This document shows positions 20,072 to 31,009 of a stretch of 64,000 bases of DNA, in pieces. Below the pieces are notes generated by a model. It had not been told where the DNA came from. It did not search any database and saw nothing but the letters and a program-made list of their open reading frames with translations. Position numbers and translations under genes: made by a program. Numbering within the stretch: the first letter of the stretch is position 1; each line of letters opens with the position of its first letter. This stretch comes from Trichobilharzia szidati (lineage: Eukaryota > Platyhelminthes > Trematoda > Strigeidida > Schistosomatidae): assembly GCA_944472155.2 (NCBI GenBank), contig OX235272.1:105530020-105594019 (forward strand). The letters run 5' to 3'.

Positions 20072-22010
20072 AACTTTTTAAAGAAATAACTAGCGGTAAG
20101 CGGTGTAATTCTGTACAATCTCTTAATGTTAATAATCTTAATAAGTCTTTCATACGCTCCTCTGACGATATCCTTCCTAATGATACAAATCACATAGACA
20201 ATAATTTTAATGGTTTTAATACCCTTGATGTGCTTAAATGTCTCCGTTCTCTTAAGCCTTCCCAAAGCCTTGGTCCTGATGGCGTACCTGCCATTGTCCT
20301 CAGGAACTGTGCTGATATTTTGTTACCCTCTTACTAATATTTTTAATGCTTCCTTTTCCAGTAATGTTCTACCTTCTGCATGGAAAAACATTAAAATTGT
20401 CCCTATACCAAAACAATCTTCTGGTACCGATAGTAAATTTAGGCCTATTGCAATTACTTCTCCTCTTTTAAAATTGATGGAAAAACTACTTTTACTTCGT
20501 CTTGAACCTTCATTGAAAGCTTTTAATGACCCTAAGCAATTTGCATATAAACATGGTAGAAGTACCTTGGATGCTGCGGTTGTCTTATATCATAATGTTG
20601 TTTCTTGTTTAGACAAAGGTGCCAAATATGTCCGTGGTGCTTTTCTAGACTACACATCTGCGTTTGACTCTGTACCTAGGGGCCTTTTATTAAATAAGCT
20701 CTCCTTGACGCACACAGCATCCTGGGCTAAGAGTTGGTTGCATTCTTATTTTTCGGATAGAATGCAGTATACTGCATATAATGGCAAATCTTCTGCTTTG
20801 CTTACAAAAGCCGGTGTTCCTCAAGGTGCCGTCCTCTCTCCCTTTCTTTTTTCTTTCTTCTTACATGACCTGCCACATTTAAACGAAACCAATTTTGTCA
20901 AATATGCTGATGATCTGACTGTATCACTGCCTATCACTTCTGAGTCTGACTGCTCCAAACTTAATAGCTTTTTGTTGGACATCAGCATGTGGTCTAAGTC
21001 AAATGGTCTTATGTTAAATCCTTCCAAATGTCAGGCAGTTAACTTTACCTTCAACCATCGACGTGACATACATGAACTAGTTAGTTCCCATGATGCCTGT
21101 AGCATAGATGGCACAGAAATTGAAACCAAATCAAGCATTAAATACCTTGGATTAGTTCTTTCCTCGGACCTTTCATGGTCATCTCACATTTTATTGGTCT
21201 CTAAGAAAATGTTTCGTCTTACCTTCTACATTAAAAAGTTAAGACAACAAGGTATCAGCCAACCTTTAGTTCTGCGATTTTTAAACTCCTGTATTTTACC
21301 CATTTTACTTTATTGTTCTCCATTAATCTTTCCTGGGCTTCTTAAAAAAGACTATGCCGTATTACGAAGGGTATTAAATGCTGTGAGTAGGGCTTGTGGT
21401 TTGCCACTGCGTGATCTCGCCAATACCATAGTCGAGAGACACGTAAATTCCTGTAAAAATTGGGCAAAGGCCGTACTGTCAGACCCTCTGCACCCTCTTT
21501 ATTCACAATTATCCCCTTGTATCTCGTCAGGTAGAACGAGAAGTCAATATAAGAAATTATATGCTCGTACCACTAAGTACAAAAATTCTACAATACCGTA
21601 CTTAGCCCGTATTTTATGTGATGAAGACACTGTTAGACGTGAAACATATAAGTTACTATGTAATTAGCATAGTGAATCGACCCTTTCATTGTTCATCTTT
21701 CTGTAATTCTATGGTGTCACCCTTTCTATCGTTTAATTATAACTTTGCTATTTTTATTTTAGTTGTTATTACTATTATTACTATAATTTTATATTTTTCT
21801 CCTTATCCTCTACTGTAATTGCTACATAGCTCCTATAAAAACGTTTTGTTATCATTATTATGTATTAATTATTCCGTTTATCTACTATTTTTTGTTTGTT
21901 GTTGTCGTTTTTGAGTAAATTAGATGCAATACTGTACTGAATGCTGAAAATTCCTTGCTGTATCATTAATACTGTTTTTGGAATAAAGCAAAAATTATTA
22001 TTATTATTAT
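20052..22010 (+). mobile_element. CR1-type (SR1-like) LINE, 5'-truncated
   Basis: From codons NSVQSLNVNNLNKSFI onward the plus strand encodes a CR1-clade reverse transcriptase. The element ends at 21941-22010 in TGCTGAAAATTCCTTGCTGT, GGAATAAAGC and an (ATT)n tail. Its left edge abuts the inverted PLE at 20071, so one of them inserted beside or into the other. A much more damaged relative is at 59795-61183. Confidence 0.85.
20210..21667 (+). pseudogene. CR1-type reverse transcriptase, one frameshift
   Basis: A 485-codon open frame. From about residue 40 it shows the non-LTR reverse transcriptase blocks in order: WKNIKIVPIPKQ, KFRPIAITSPLLKLMEKLL, QFAYKHGRSTLDAA, GAFLDYTSAFDSVPRG (catalytic Asp), GVPQGAVLSPFLFSFFLHDL, and KYADDLTVSLP with YADD at residues 232-235 (20903-20914), then IKYLGLVLSSDLSWSSHI and the C-terminal ILPILLYCSPLI thumb. 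The true frame upstream of about 20330 is the neighbouring one (LRSLKPSQSLGPDGVPAIVL), so a single-base indel near 20325-20335 separates GPDGVP from the rest. The annotated first methionine is therefore not a real start. The endonuclease domain is missing. Confidence 0.85.
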
Positions 22011-22019
22011 TATAGGAAT

Positions 22020-22294
22020 AAACATCTGATCCAGGTGTGACTGAGATCTAGCTAGCCTTCAAGATGGAGTTGGATTCGAACCTAAGACCTATCGGCTAAA
22101 AGTCGAGTGTAAAAGCCAATGGACTCTATCCATCAAATGCATATAACACATACTATCTAACATACATAAACCTGTTAACTAAATATATATCAACATAATT
22201 TCATAAAATGTGAGACTGTTTCGAAACAGGCTTTTATGATGAAATAAAAGACCAGCCATGTGGAAGACCGACAACTAAATAACCCTAAGATGGT
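22020..22294. other. Unassigned sequence
   Basis: No recognisable content before the U6 copy. Confidence 0.3.
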
Positions 22295-22380
22295 CTAAAA
22301 TTCGAACGATACAGAGAAGATTAGCATGGCCCCTGAGCAAGGATGACACACGCAAAATCGTGAAGCTTTCCATATTTTTT
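22295..22380 (+). ncRNA. U6: 5'-truncated U6 snRNA copy fused to a SINE
   Basis: From CTAAAATTCGAACGATACAG onward the sequence follows spliceosomal U6 through the ACAGAGA box, AGATTAGCATGGCCCCTG, GCAAGGATGACAC, CGTGAAGC and TTCCATATTTTTT. The 5' stem (GTGC...GCAC) is missing, and there are point changes such as GAGCAAGG for GCGCAAGG. The terminal T run ends at 22380 and the SINE head begins at 22381 with no spacer. It is a retrocopy rather than a functional gene. Confidence 0.85.
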
Positions 22381-22620
22381 GTGCGTCGGTGGCACAGTAA
22401 CAGACTGCTCGCCAACCACGCATGTGGTTCGGGGTTCGAACCCCGGCCACTGACGTACTCCTTCATCTCGCTAAGCCAGTAATAAGACTGGTAAAGAAGG
22501 AAAGTTGGGAGGAGTGGGGGGGACACGAGGCTAGCAAACTCATCCCGTAAAAATAAATACCACAGCTGCTGAAAGTTCAAGTCCTATGTTCCACTGGGAA
22601 CGCAAAGCATTGAAAAAACA
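22381..22620 (+). mobile_element. tRNA-derived SINE with SR2-like tail
   Basis: The head GTGCGTCGGTGGCACAGT (box A) and GGGGTTCGAACCCC (box B) match the SINE head at 42623. The body AAGCCAGTAATAAGACTGGT recurs in reverse at 22975-23170. The tail TCCTATGTTCCACTGGGAAC (about 22582-22601) corresponds to the SR2 LINE end CCTATGTTCCACTAGGAACC, suggesting mobilisation by SR2. Confidence 0.8.
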
Positions 22621-22970
22621 GGTTACATACTTCTGAAAATTTGTATGAATAGCTCTCAGTTTTTCAGGAAAGTGTCGATATCCATCCACATAAACTGCTT
22701 GGATGTCTTTTTTCTTAAAATCTGAACATTTATTAAAAATTAAAACTTGATTTATCCCGCATATATAACTTCACTATTACATACACGAATTCTGATTGGT
22801 CGTCGTCACTACAAGGTATCATTCGTTTGCCTCAGTCCATTTGGGTTACTTTGACTCTCATTTCCTGGGATCTGCGTAGAACATAAATCTTTAGGATACA
22901 TTAAAGTTTCGCTGGAAATAATGTGTTGTTTTGAATTTATAATTTTATTTTATTTCTTTACGTACCCAGT
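22621..22970. other. Unassigned sequence
   Basis: Nothing identified. Confidence 0.3.
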
Positions 22971-22974
22971 GGAG

Positions 22975-23175
22975 CATAGGCGGCTTCAAGCTAGGGCGAT
23001 GGTATTTATTTTCACAGGATGTTGTAGACCTCATGCCCGACCCACACCCTCCCAACCTTCCCTCTTTAGCAGTCTTATTACTGGCTTAACGAGGTAAAAG
23101 AGGAGTGGGGTTCGAACCCCACACTACATACGTCGTGGTTGGCGAGCAATCTACCACTGTGCCACTGACGCGTGT
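22975..23175 (-). mobile_element. tRNA-derived SINE with SR2-like tail
   Basis: Minus strand: CGTCAGTGGCACAGTGGTAG, GGGGTTCGAACCCCAC, AAGCCAGTAATAAGACTGCT, and the tail GCCTATGCTCCACTGGGTAC. A second member of the family at 22381-22620. Confidence 0.75.
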
Positions 23176-23307
23176 TATCTTTAAGGTATAGAATTGTTGC
23201 TTTCTTCATGTCCAACCACTTTCACTTCTTTTCTGGGCTTAATTATTGCCTAGTGGACAAGGAGAAATTTAGAAGCGCGTCAGCAGAAATCAAAGGTAAG
23301 TGTTCAA

Positions 23308-23632
23308 GTGTTGGTTTGTAGGGATTTGGTTGATTGGTTACAGGATTTCATCATGAGCTGACATCAGTTAGAGAACCATTGGAAAACCCGCTGGGAGTAC
23401 TGGACAGTTGTTTCGTCCCAGTTTGGGACCCTTCAGTAGTACGCTAACACCAGGGTTCGAACCCAGGACATTCTGGTTACAAGGCGAGAGAGCTCATAGA
23501 CCACTTAGCTACTGAAACCCAATCCAATGGCCAGCCAGCCCATGAATTCTAACTTCTGCCAATTCATGAAATAGCGCGACCTCTAGCCAGTGTCTTCAGT
23601 GGGTATTTGTCGTCACACAGAATTCATAAGCC
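23308..23632 (-). mobile_element. Hammerhead-bearing tRNA-headed repeat
   Basis: The minus-strand hammerhead at 23395-23445 is canonical in stems (stem II GTCCC AAACT GGGAC, cleavage GTC, stem I GTACTA/CAGTAC) and GAAA. The core is CTGAAGG, with A9 changed to G. The tRNA-like head GGGTTCGAACCCAGG (reverse) is at 23454-23468. Forms a head-to-head inverted pair with 23637-23832. Confidence 0.7.
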
Positions 23633-23636
23633 ATCT

Positions 23637-23832
23637 GATCGGGTCCCAGTGGCTTAATGATCTACGATTTCTCTCGCCTTGTAACCACAAAGTCGTGGGT
23701 TCGAACCCCGGTGGGTGCATACTACTGAAGAGTCCCTAACTAGGCGGGCGAAACAGTTGTCTCAGTACTCCCAGCTGGTTTTCCAATGGTTCTCTAACCA
23801 ATTGTCAGCTGCTCATGATGAAAAGGTACGTG
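23637..23832 (+). mobile_element. Hammerhead-bearing repeat, plus copy
   Basis: The head GGTCCCAGTGGCTTAATGAT and GGGTTCGAACCCCGG are intact. The hammerhead at about 23725-23790 keeps CTGAAGA and GAAA, with stem II GTCC/GGGC and an enlarged loop, and has the cleavage triplet GTC. Stem I is weakened (CATACTA against TCAGTAC). Along with 15715-16137, one of two copies with an undamaged core. Confidence 0.7.
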
Positions 23833-24240
23833 TGCAAAATTTATTAAATCAACTGAATGACATTTAAATTTAGTCACTGTGACTGGTAATCAATCACAAA
23901 AACCAACTAACCTAAATAGCCTAAATTATTTTAGAGTTTATATACACATATAAAACACAGACAAAATACATACACAAAAACCACATAAACCAACCCAACA
24001 GACAGACAGAAAAAAAGAAGTAATTTCACTGGTTTAAAAAAATTATGATCATGTCATAACTTGTTAAGTAATGATAACAAAACACTAAAAATAAAATAGA
24101 AATACACACGCCTATACTATAAAATCATATGTGCGTGTGTGTGTGTGTACGTGTAATAAATCTCGAGGAGTTAAATTCAGTGTTAATGTGCTCCAAATTT
24201 GTGCAGGGAATAAGATGATGATGTCAATCAGTAACTAACA
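23833..24240. other. Unassigned low-complexity sequence
   Basis: A-rich and with a GT run at 24131-24150. No repeat family was seen. Confidence 0.3.
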
Positions 24241-24960
24241 ACTCCACCCCCAAAACTTAACCAAATTGCTACAGAAACTTCAACGCACAAATATATTAAA
24301 AATACTAAAAATACAAACAATAACCTTATTTTCCGCTGGAATCGGGGAAGTGAAATAACGCAGGCTGGTAAAAGCCTTCGGGAAGCCAGTCAGCCAATGT
24401 GCCACCTTTCAATGAACGCGAAAATAAGGATGGGGACGTGGAATGTTCGTACAATGTACGAAGCTAGAAGGTCTGCCCAGGTAGCCGCAGAAATGAGAAG
24501 ATATGGAATAGAAGTGTTGGGAATCTGCGAGAGCAGATGGAACGGATGTGGAAGGTGCCAACTATCAACTGGAGAGACAGTAATCTATTCCGGTCACCCA
24601 GAGGACAGCCACGAGCACACCGAGGGAGTGGCCATCATGATGTCACCAACAGCAGTCAAAGCTCTCATGCAGTGGGAACCAATCTCCTGTAGGATAATGA
24701 AAGTGGAGATGGATAGGACACTCACTCGCTGAGGAGGCCGCTGAGTGACATTGCGCGTCAGGCCAACGCTCGAGTGAAACCCGAAAGGGAAGCGGCGAGT
24801 GGGACGTCCAAGGGTGGACATGGAGGAGATCGTGTGAAGAGGAGTTGAAACAGTATGGATTAACATGGACGCAGGTGAAAAGTACAGCAGAAGAGAGAAG
24901 CAAGTGGAGACGTGCAGTTGAAGCCATATGTTCCACTAGGAGTCCAAGGGAATAATAATA
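24241..24960 (+). mobile_element. SR2-like LINE, internally deleted derivative (copy 2)
   Basis: The open frame from 24397 gives a clean N-terminal endonuclease piece: MGTWNVRTMYEARRSAQVAA, EVLGICESRWNGCGRCQLST, YSGHPEDSHEHTEG, MMSPTAVKALMQWEPISCR. It then jumps at about 24697 into the 3' terminal segment and the tail CATATGTTCCACTAGGAGTC. Same deletion joint as at 1-700. The endonuclease lacks its downstream catalytic blocks. Confidence 0.8.
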
Positions 24961-25009
24961 ATAATCAATAGAAAAGCAGTTTTCATCACCAAAAAACAAA
25001 AAGTTTTTC

Positions 25010-25190
25010 TTGCAGGGATTTCATTTGATTGGGGTTTCAGAATTTCATCATGAACTGATATCATATCGGTTAGACGACCATTGGAAAACCACGAAGGAGT
25101 ACTAGACAGATAACTCTTTCGTCCTAGTCTTGGACTCTTCACCGGTGCGTACCTACCTACTGAGTCTGGAATACAGGACCTTGGATACAG
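25010..25190 (-). mobile_element. Hammerhead-bearing repeat, partial
   Basis: Duplicate of the copy at 755-950. The hammerhead core reads GTGAAGA and GAAAGAG, so C3 is altered. Confidence 0.6.
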
Positions 25191-25679
25191 AGATGACCTT
25201 TGCCAGCCGGCCAGCCACACACACACAACAAAAACGACAGTGACCATCCTCCATGTATCACCGAAAATCTATCAATAGGTAAATCTCTCAGCCTCACAGC
25301 TGCTTCATATGCTTGTGTATCTGACCGTCAAAAATTCATTATTATTCACACATATAACAATTCAGCGAGGTTACACATCAATACAGCATCAGATATCAAG
25401 ATTATCTCTCTCTCAGCAGCTATAGTTGGAAGAAAGTTGAACAAGCTTGAATTCATAAAATTTTAAAGCTACAGTTAGTGTATTCGGAGGTCAGATGCCA
25501 CTAGCAACAAAGATTTACTGTTGACAGTTTCCTTCCACAATACTACTTATAAAGATAGTTTGTTATATATCCAACATGAAACTAAATCACCCGGGTTTTG
25601 ATTGGTTTAGGAGTTTTGGCTTTTCAGAGTTATCAAAAAGTACTGAATCAAGAATTCATCTAGATTTGGATGAAATAAG
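25191..25679. other. Unassigned sequence within the duplicated block
   Basis: Shorter than the matching interval in copy 1 (about 0.5 kb against 2.6 kb), where a palindrome, SINE and hammerhead repeats occur. No coding evidence. Confidence 0.35.
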
Positions 25680-25815
25680 TCAATATTTTCGGAAGGCAAG
25701 CAGTAAGAGTCCCTCTGCCAACAGCGCATCTTCTCCCGCTCGTGGTATTGATGTGATAAGCCATAAGATCGGTTTTCGTTAACGCATTAGGTTGATATGT
25801 CTCTCAATCTATTAG

Positions 25816-25864
<49 letters not shown>

Positions 25865-25953
25865 TACTCAAAAAAGCCTCGTCAGTATATAACTGATTTT
25901 AAAACCGGCATTTTTAGCCACCACACTATCTAGGTAAAAAAAGAAGATCTTAC

Positions 25954-26097
25954 CTCATCTGAAGTTTGTAGATCGCATAATAAATCAACTAAAGTCGGTA
26001 AATCGATACCAGACAATGGCATGGAAGACAGTTGAGATTCACACCAATGCACAAGTTCTTCTTTCACAGTAAATGAATTCATTGTACTACAATTCTT
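25954..26097 (-). CDS. GIGYF-like protein, internal 144-bp exon (copy 2)
   Basis: Same length, splice phase and predicted peptide as 4417-4560; only silent changes are apparent (for example AAA to AAG at the first codon). The acceptor is CAATATCAG (AG at 26098-26099) and the donor GTAAGA at 25953-25948. The next exon on this strand, 18789-18896, continues the protein and provides the stop. Exons that should precede it on this copy (counterparts of 7389-7748 and 11761-11949) are not seen above 26.1 kb. Conservation of the peptide points to selection or to a recent duplication. Confidence 0.75.
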
Positions 26098-26499
26098 CTG
26101 ATATTGCAAAACAAAAAACAAGAAATTAAGCATTTAGATTGGTATTATTATTAGTATTATTGCTGTTTCGATACATCATATCACATGATAATCAAAAATA
26201 ATACACACAAAAAAGAACGTGGGAAGATATTACAGTTGAGGGGCCCAACTGAGTGGGCCCCACACTTGTTGCGTGAAAGAGCTGTAGGTAGGTAGGTGGG
26301 GAGCTGGTTTTGAACAAACAACCCACCCACTACTACTGGTTGATGACCAAGAGTTTAAACCAATGAATGAGCTATGTAGAGAAAACGATGAGTCGGAAGT
26401 CTAAAAAGATGTGTGAGCTAATGATATTTCCTGTTGAGCAGCAGTTCGCCCTGTCCTCTTCTTTTATGACTGTGAGATATGGTAGTCATTGAAAGTGGA

Positions 26500-27640
26500 A
26501 GATATGCAAAAAAACTGTCTGTCTGTTTTCGACATAGAATGCTGCACCGATGTGCAGCTGTTCGAGTCGCCACACTCCCTCTTTGTAGCACACAAAGCAA
26601 GAGAAGAAATGCATAATAGAGACATTAAACAGAGATGTGAGACAAAGGAATAGTAATAACGGAGAACAAAACAGTTTCATTGGAAATCATAAGCCACAAG
26701 GAGTCAATGCATCTGCGCCAGCCATTGAGAACGATTTTGAGCCATATCACCAATTGTTTCCAACCATTGGTTTTTACCATCCCGAGGACCCCAACCAGGA
26801 AGTCTACACCTTCCTACATCGCCTAGACTAACTGTTGTAGATTTCGTTTGACCGCCGCTAGCTCTTTTCCAGCCTGACCCTATGTAAGCCAACATGCCCA
26901 TCGGGCGAGGAAGGCGATGACTAGGCATGCGTAACACATGTCCTAACCATCTCAGTCGATGTAATTTCACAGTCTCGTCAACTGATTTCCCTCCTTACCC
27001 AGCACTCGACGCCTAACCTCAATATTGCTTACCTTACTATACCACTTCACACTGGAGATAGAACGCAGGCACCTATGATCAAAGACAGCTAATCTTTTCA
27101 TGTCTTTCAATCCCAATGGCCAGGTCTCAGTCATAGCCATAAAGGAGGACGGAGCGGACTGTTGAGCAGTACACACGCCCTGTGGTCGATAGCCAGCCGG
27201 ACATCATGTCTACGCCAGAGACGGCGTAAACTGGCATATGCGAAACTAGCCCTCTGTATCCGGGCTGAGATTTCGTCGGAGATCAACTGGTTGGGGATGA
27301 TGGTACTTCCCAAATAAGTGAAGCGGTCAACGCGCTCTACCACTTCACTCCCGATTTCTAAACTAGGAGTCAGTGTAGTCCAGTCCTGTAACATCATCTT
27401 GCATTTGGCGGGAGCGAATCGCATGCCAAACATTCGTAGATTGCAGCCCAAGGTGTTCAGAAGACTCTGCATTTTATCAGCGTCCTCGCCTAGAAGGACT
27501 ACATCGTCTGCATATTCTAAGTCAACGAGATTATTCCCTGGTAGCAAGTCAATCCGTGAGTCACTGAAGTGAGTTAGGGTTAGTACATCTATGATAAAAT
27601 TGAATAGAAATGGGGAATGTAAAAGGCTAGGTGTGTGTGT
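26500..27640 (-). mobile_element. RTE-like LINE (SR3/Perere-3-like), 5'-truncated
   Basis: Minus-strand frames encode the reverse transcriptase C-terminal half: FNFIIDVL, NLVDLEYADDVVLLGEDADK (YADD), CKMMLQDWTTLTPSLEIGSE, VERVDRFTYLGSTI, then after frameshifts DMKRLAVFDHRCLRSI, LHRLRWLGHVLRMPSHRLPR and NRSQWLAQMH. Distinct from SR2 in sequence but in the same RTE-type layout. It interrupts copy 2 of the duplication and is absent from copy 1. Relatives lie at 2926-3040, 9150-9610 and 62395-63390. The subfamily name is from memory. Confidence 0.75.
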
Positions 27641-27683
27641 GTGTGTTCGACTACATATATTCGAGTTCCATCTCACATGTTAA

Positions 27684-27687
<4 letters not shown>

Positions 27688-27733
<46 letters not shown>

Positions 27734-27750
27734 GGGAGAGAGAGAGAGAG
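27688..27750. repeat. (AT)n and (GA)n microsatellites
   Basis: About 36 bp of AT followed by a GAGA run at 27736-27752. Confidence 0.9.
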
Positions 27751-28010
27751 AGTAAGCAATGTTGACAATAGGCGTAAAGTGTTAGGCAAGCGAGGGAATA
27801 TCAGACGATGAGATTGTGAATCTGCGCCGAAGAAGTTAAAGATGGTCGTCAAACTAAAACCCGGAATTCATTTTTCAAGTCTTTGATTTGAGTCACTTAA
27901 AAAGATATAGACTGCCTGGTGGTTGAAGATCTCAAGGAACAAAGAATTAACAGCTGCAAACTGTTGGTAACATGGTTTAGAGCTGTTCTCAGTGGCACAG
28001 AATGAAGTTA

Positions 28011-28468
28011 TTGTGTGTTTCCCCACCCCTCCCCCTCATATCTCCGTTTATTATGGTTTCTTGGCATTTCTTTTTTTCTTCTTCATACCTTTACGTGTGC
28101 TTGTATGAAATTCAACAACTTGAACAGCTATGCATTTGTTCAAAGTTCTATATCGTTGAAAATTCATTCAGTTAGTACATTCACTTTACAGTAATCCCAA
28201 TGTGTATAGAAAATTATAGGCAAGATTTCCTTTAAATAGCAGATATGTATCTCTGACATCTACTGCCTTTGGTTGTTTCCCATTTTAGAGATGCTTATGT
28301 TTGGAGACAGTGAGGAACACCATTCGTTGAGTGTCGTCATTTGGAAACATCGGTTGATAGGACCCAGCATAAAATTGTATATCATTCCCTTTCACACAGA
28401 TCGTATGATTTATCTTGTGATGGAGTCATACTATGTGAATGTATCATTTCTCACGCATATTGTGATTT
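28011..28468. other. Unassigned sequence
   Basis: No exon or repeat was recognised. A 65-codon frame at 28273-28470 lacks support. Confidence 0.3.
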
Positions 28469-28469
28469 A

Positions 28470-28791
28470 GTGTGTGTGAGATCAATTAATCGTCTTTTGT
28501 CCTAACCTTGGTCTTTGTCCGATCACCAACCAATCAGAATAGCCATTCCCAGCCAATAAGAACAGTCTATTTCTCACAGATGTGAACCGACTTTATTATG
28601 ATGAAGAAAATGTATAAATGTCATGTTTTGTTTCCTAAATTATATGTTACAATAATCTTACAGTCACAGGCCAGCCTTTGTCTTTTGATATTTGCGTGGC
28701 TCAGTGGATTGGAAAGTACAATGGACAAATGGGCATATTTAGCGTATCAGTCGACTTCATTACCGTTATAATAACTAGAAGGCACGGACAT
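28470..28791 (+). mobile_element. Possible solo LTR or 5' LTR remnant
   Basis: Starts TGTGTGTGAGATC, ends ACGGACATAACA, and is followed at once by AATTGGCGACTGG, which resembles a gypsy primer-binding site (TGGCG...). A TATAAATG sits at 28612. No second LTR or gag was found, although unplaced sequence continues to the gap. Confidence 0.4.
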
Positions 28792-29670
28792 AACAAATTG
28801 GCGACTGGTTTATTCAGTTAAATGCAGTTATAATATCGGCCCCGAAGGCCTGGTAGACATGTGCTACGAATGTCATCCCAGAGGCTTCCGTACCGGTGGT
28901 CTCTGTTCGCTAGCCCTGGGACACGATGGAAAAAGCAGAGAGGTGGTCAGCCCATAACGTGGTGTCGTGGGATGAAAGATATTTGTGTTAGTTTAACATC
29001 GGCTGATGTAGCAAGACTTCCTGGTTAGAGTCCGAGAGATAGCTTGAATCGGTATCTCATAACGTTATCGGATATGGCTAAGAATCGAAATCAATGAATG
29101 GCGAAAGTGTTACAATTTCCTTCTTTCTTCCCTTTCCGACAATAATTGACGAATGCTGTTTGAACTTGTTAAATATGACTGTTTCCCTCCTCCCCCCCTC
29201 CCCAAATGACGTACTTTATCTGCTCTCTCATATGTTGTTTTATTATTATTGTGTGGCACATCTTCTTGGCACTATATTGCACCAATTCTTTGTGCTTAAA
29301 TAACTAAATAAATAACTTAAGAGATTCCATTTTCTATATCACTTATATACCTAGTTACATACAAATGTATTGAATTACAGATGAGTGAATTTAAAGTTAC
29401 TGAAACAAACGTCTTTATGCTTATTGGATGATCCGAGTGAAAATTTAAATAATTATTTATTTCAATGTCCTGATCGAATTGTCCATCTGCTTGTCTTATT
29501 CTCCAACACAACAATCAAATGTCATCAGTCTGAATAGAAACACATGACTGTATCTCGTCTCACAGAGCTAAAGTCATAAAGATTAATAAGAACAAATATA
29601 CTCCTCCTTTATGTTTACCTTGGCCTATTTATTATCTATAAGATTATCAGGGATTGTGATTTTCCCACTG
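28792..29670. other. Unassigned sequence up to the gap
   Basis: Might include leader sequence of the LTR element at 28470. No coding similarity was seen. Confidence 0.3.
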
Positions 29671-30166
29671 NNNNNNNNNNNNNNNNNNNNNNNNNNNNNN
29701 NNNNNNNNNNNNNNNNNNNNNNNNNNNNNNNNNNNNNNNNNNNNNNNNNNNNNNNNNNNNNNNNNNNNNNNNNNNNNNNNNNNNNNNNNNNNNNNNNNNN
29801 NNNNNNNNNNNNNNNNNNNNNNNNNNNNNNNNNNNNNNNNNNNNNNNNNNNNNNNNNNNNNNNNNNNNNNNNNNNNNNNNNNNNNNNNNNNNNNNNNNNN
29901 NNNNNNNNNNNNNNNNNNNNNNNNNNNNNNNNNNNNNNNNNNNNNNNNNNNNNNNNNNNNNNNNNNNNNNNNNNNNNNNNNNNNNNNNNNNNNNNNNNNN
30001 NNNNNNNNNNNNNNNNNNNNNNNNNNNNNNNNNNNNNNNNNNNNNNNNNNNNNNNNNNNNNNNNNNNNNNNNNNNNNNNNNNNNNNNNNNNNNNNNNNNN
30101 NNNNNNNNNNNNNNNNNNNNNNNNNNNNNNNNNNNNNNNNNNNNNNNNNNNNNNNNNNNNNNNNNN
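29671..30166. other. Assembly gap (496 N)
   Basis: Unresolved bases. Confidence 0.99.
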
Positions 30167-31009
30167 ATAGCCACCATTATGACATGCACAATGATAGAGG
30201 TCACACAAGGTACAACAAATATGGACTCAAAAATCTCCTTAAAGTAATTGATATCAGAGGCGTGAAGACCAGAAGTGTCAGACGAGATATACAGTGGCCT
30301 GAGAGTTATATGAAAGAATCGATCCACTTGTGCTTGCAAGCATCCACCAACAACTGATGGTGCTGTGACAGCGATACAAAAACAGCAGGGTTTGGATCAA
30401 CTACGATAGAAAAAACAGGATGAACCGTGAGGTTCACTGTTGAGATAAAATACCCTTCGGTTGTAAGCAGTAACTTTCATGCCACTGGCCACAGGGACTC
30501 TTCCATTTTGGGTGGAATTACGACGGTTTCTGTTCCCCAGCAATTCAGAAGCGATAAGAAATAGAGAAAGAGCAGGTAAGCAACTGGCACTCTACAGAGG
30601 TTAGTGCAACCAAGGTCTATCCAATAAGCTCTCCAATAGAAAAACCCATGAATGTCTAGGCTTGAGAGAACAAATTTCAAGCCTTCAAACTATAAAACAA
30701 ATATATATCGTTGATTTGTCACTAGCAAGTTAGTATTATGCTAAAATCAGACATACGACTCAGCTGCACATATTAATCAGCGAAAAACACATATATACTA
30801 GTAAAAATGGAAGATGAAATTCACCTGAAGTTTCAGAATCTTGCCACCGCTGTGCAGTGCTGGGAAGATGGTAGTCTATAGATATTGATTAGCCGAAAGC
30901 CTACATGAAATGTACAATGCCTAAATTTCAGCAGATTTTGTTTAAATAGTTGTAAAACGATCATCGCTCAAAACTCTGTTTTACACGACTAGGAGAGTAT
31001 CCTCTACAC
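30167..31009. other. Unassigned sequence
   Basis: Short frames only. No family recognised. Confidence 0.3.

Larger units (their letters stand above)
25680..28010. repeat. Segmental duplication, copy 2
   Basis: Colinear with 3520-5260 outside a LINE insertion at about 26500-27640. It carries the second copy of the 144-bp GIGYF-like exon. An (AT)n run at 25819-25861 is expanded relative to copy 1. Confidence 0.85.
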
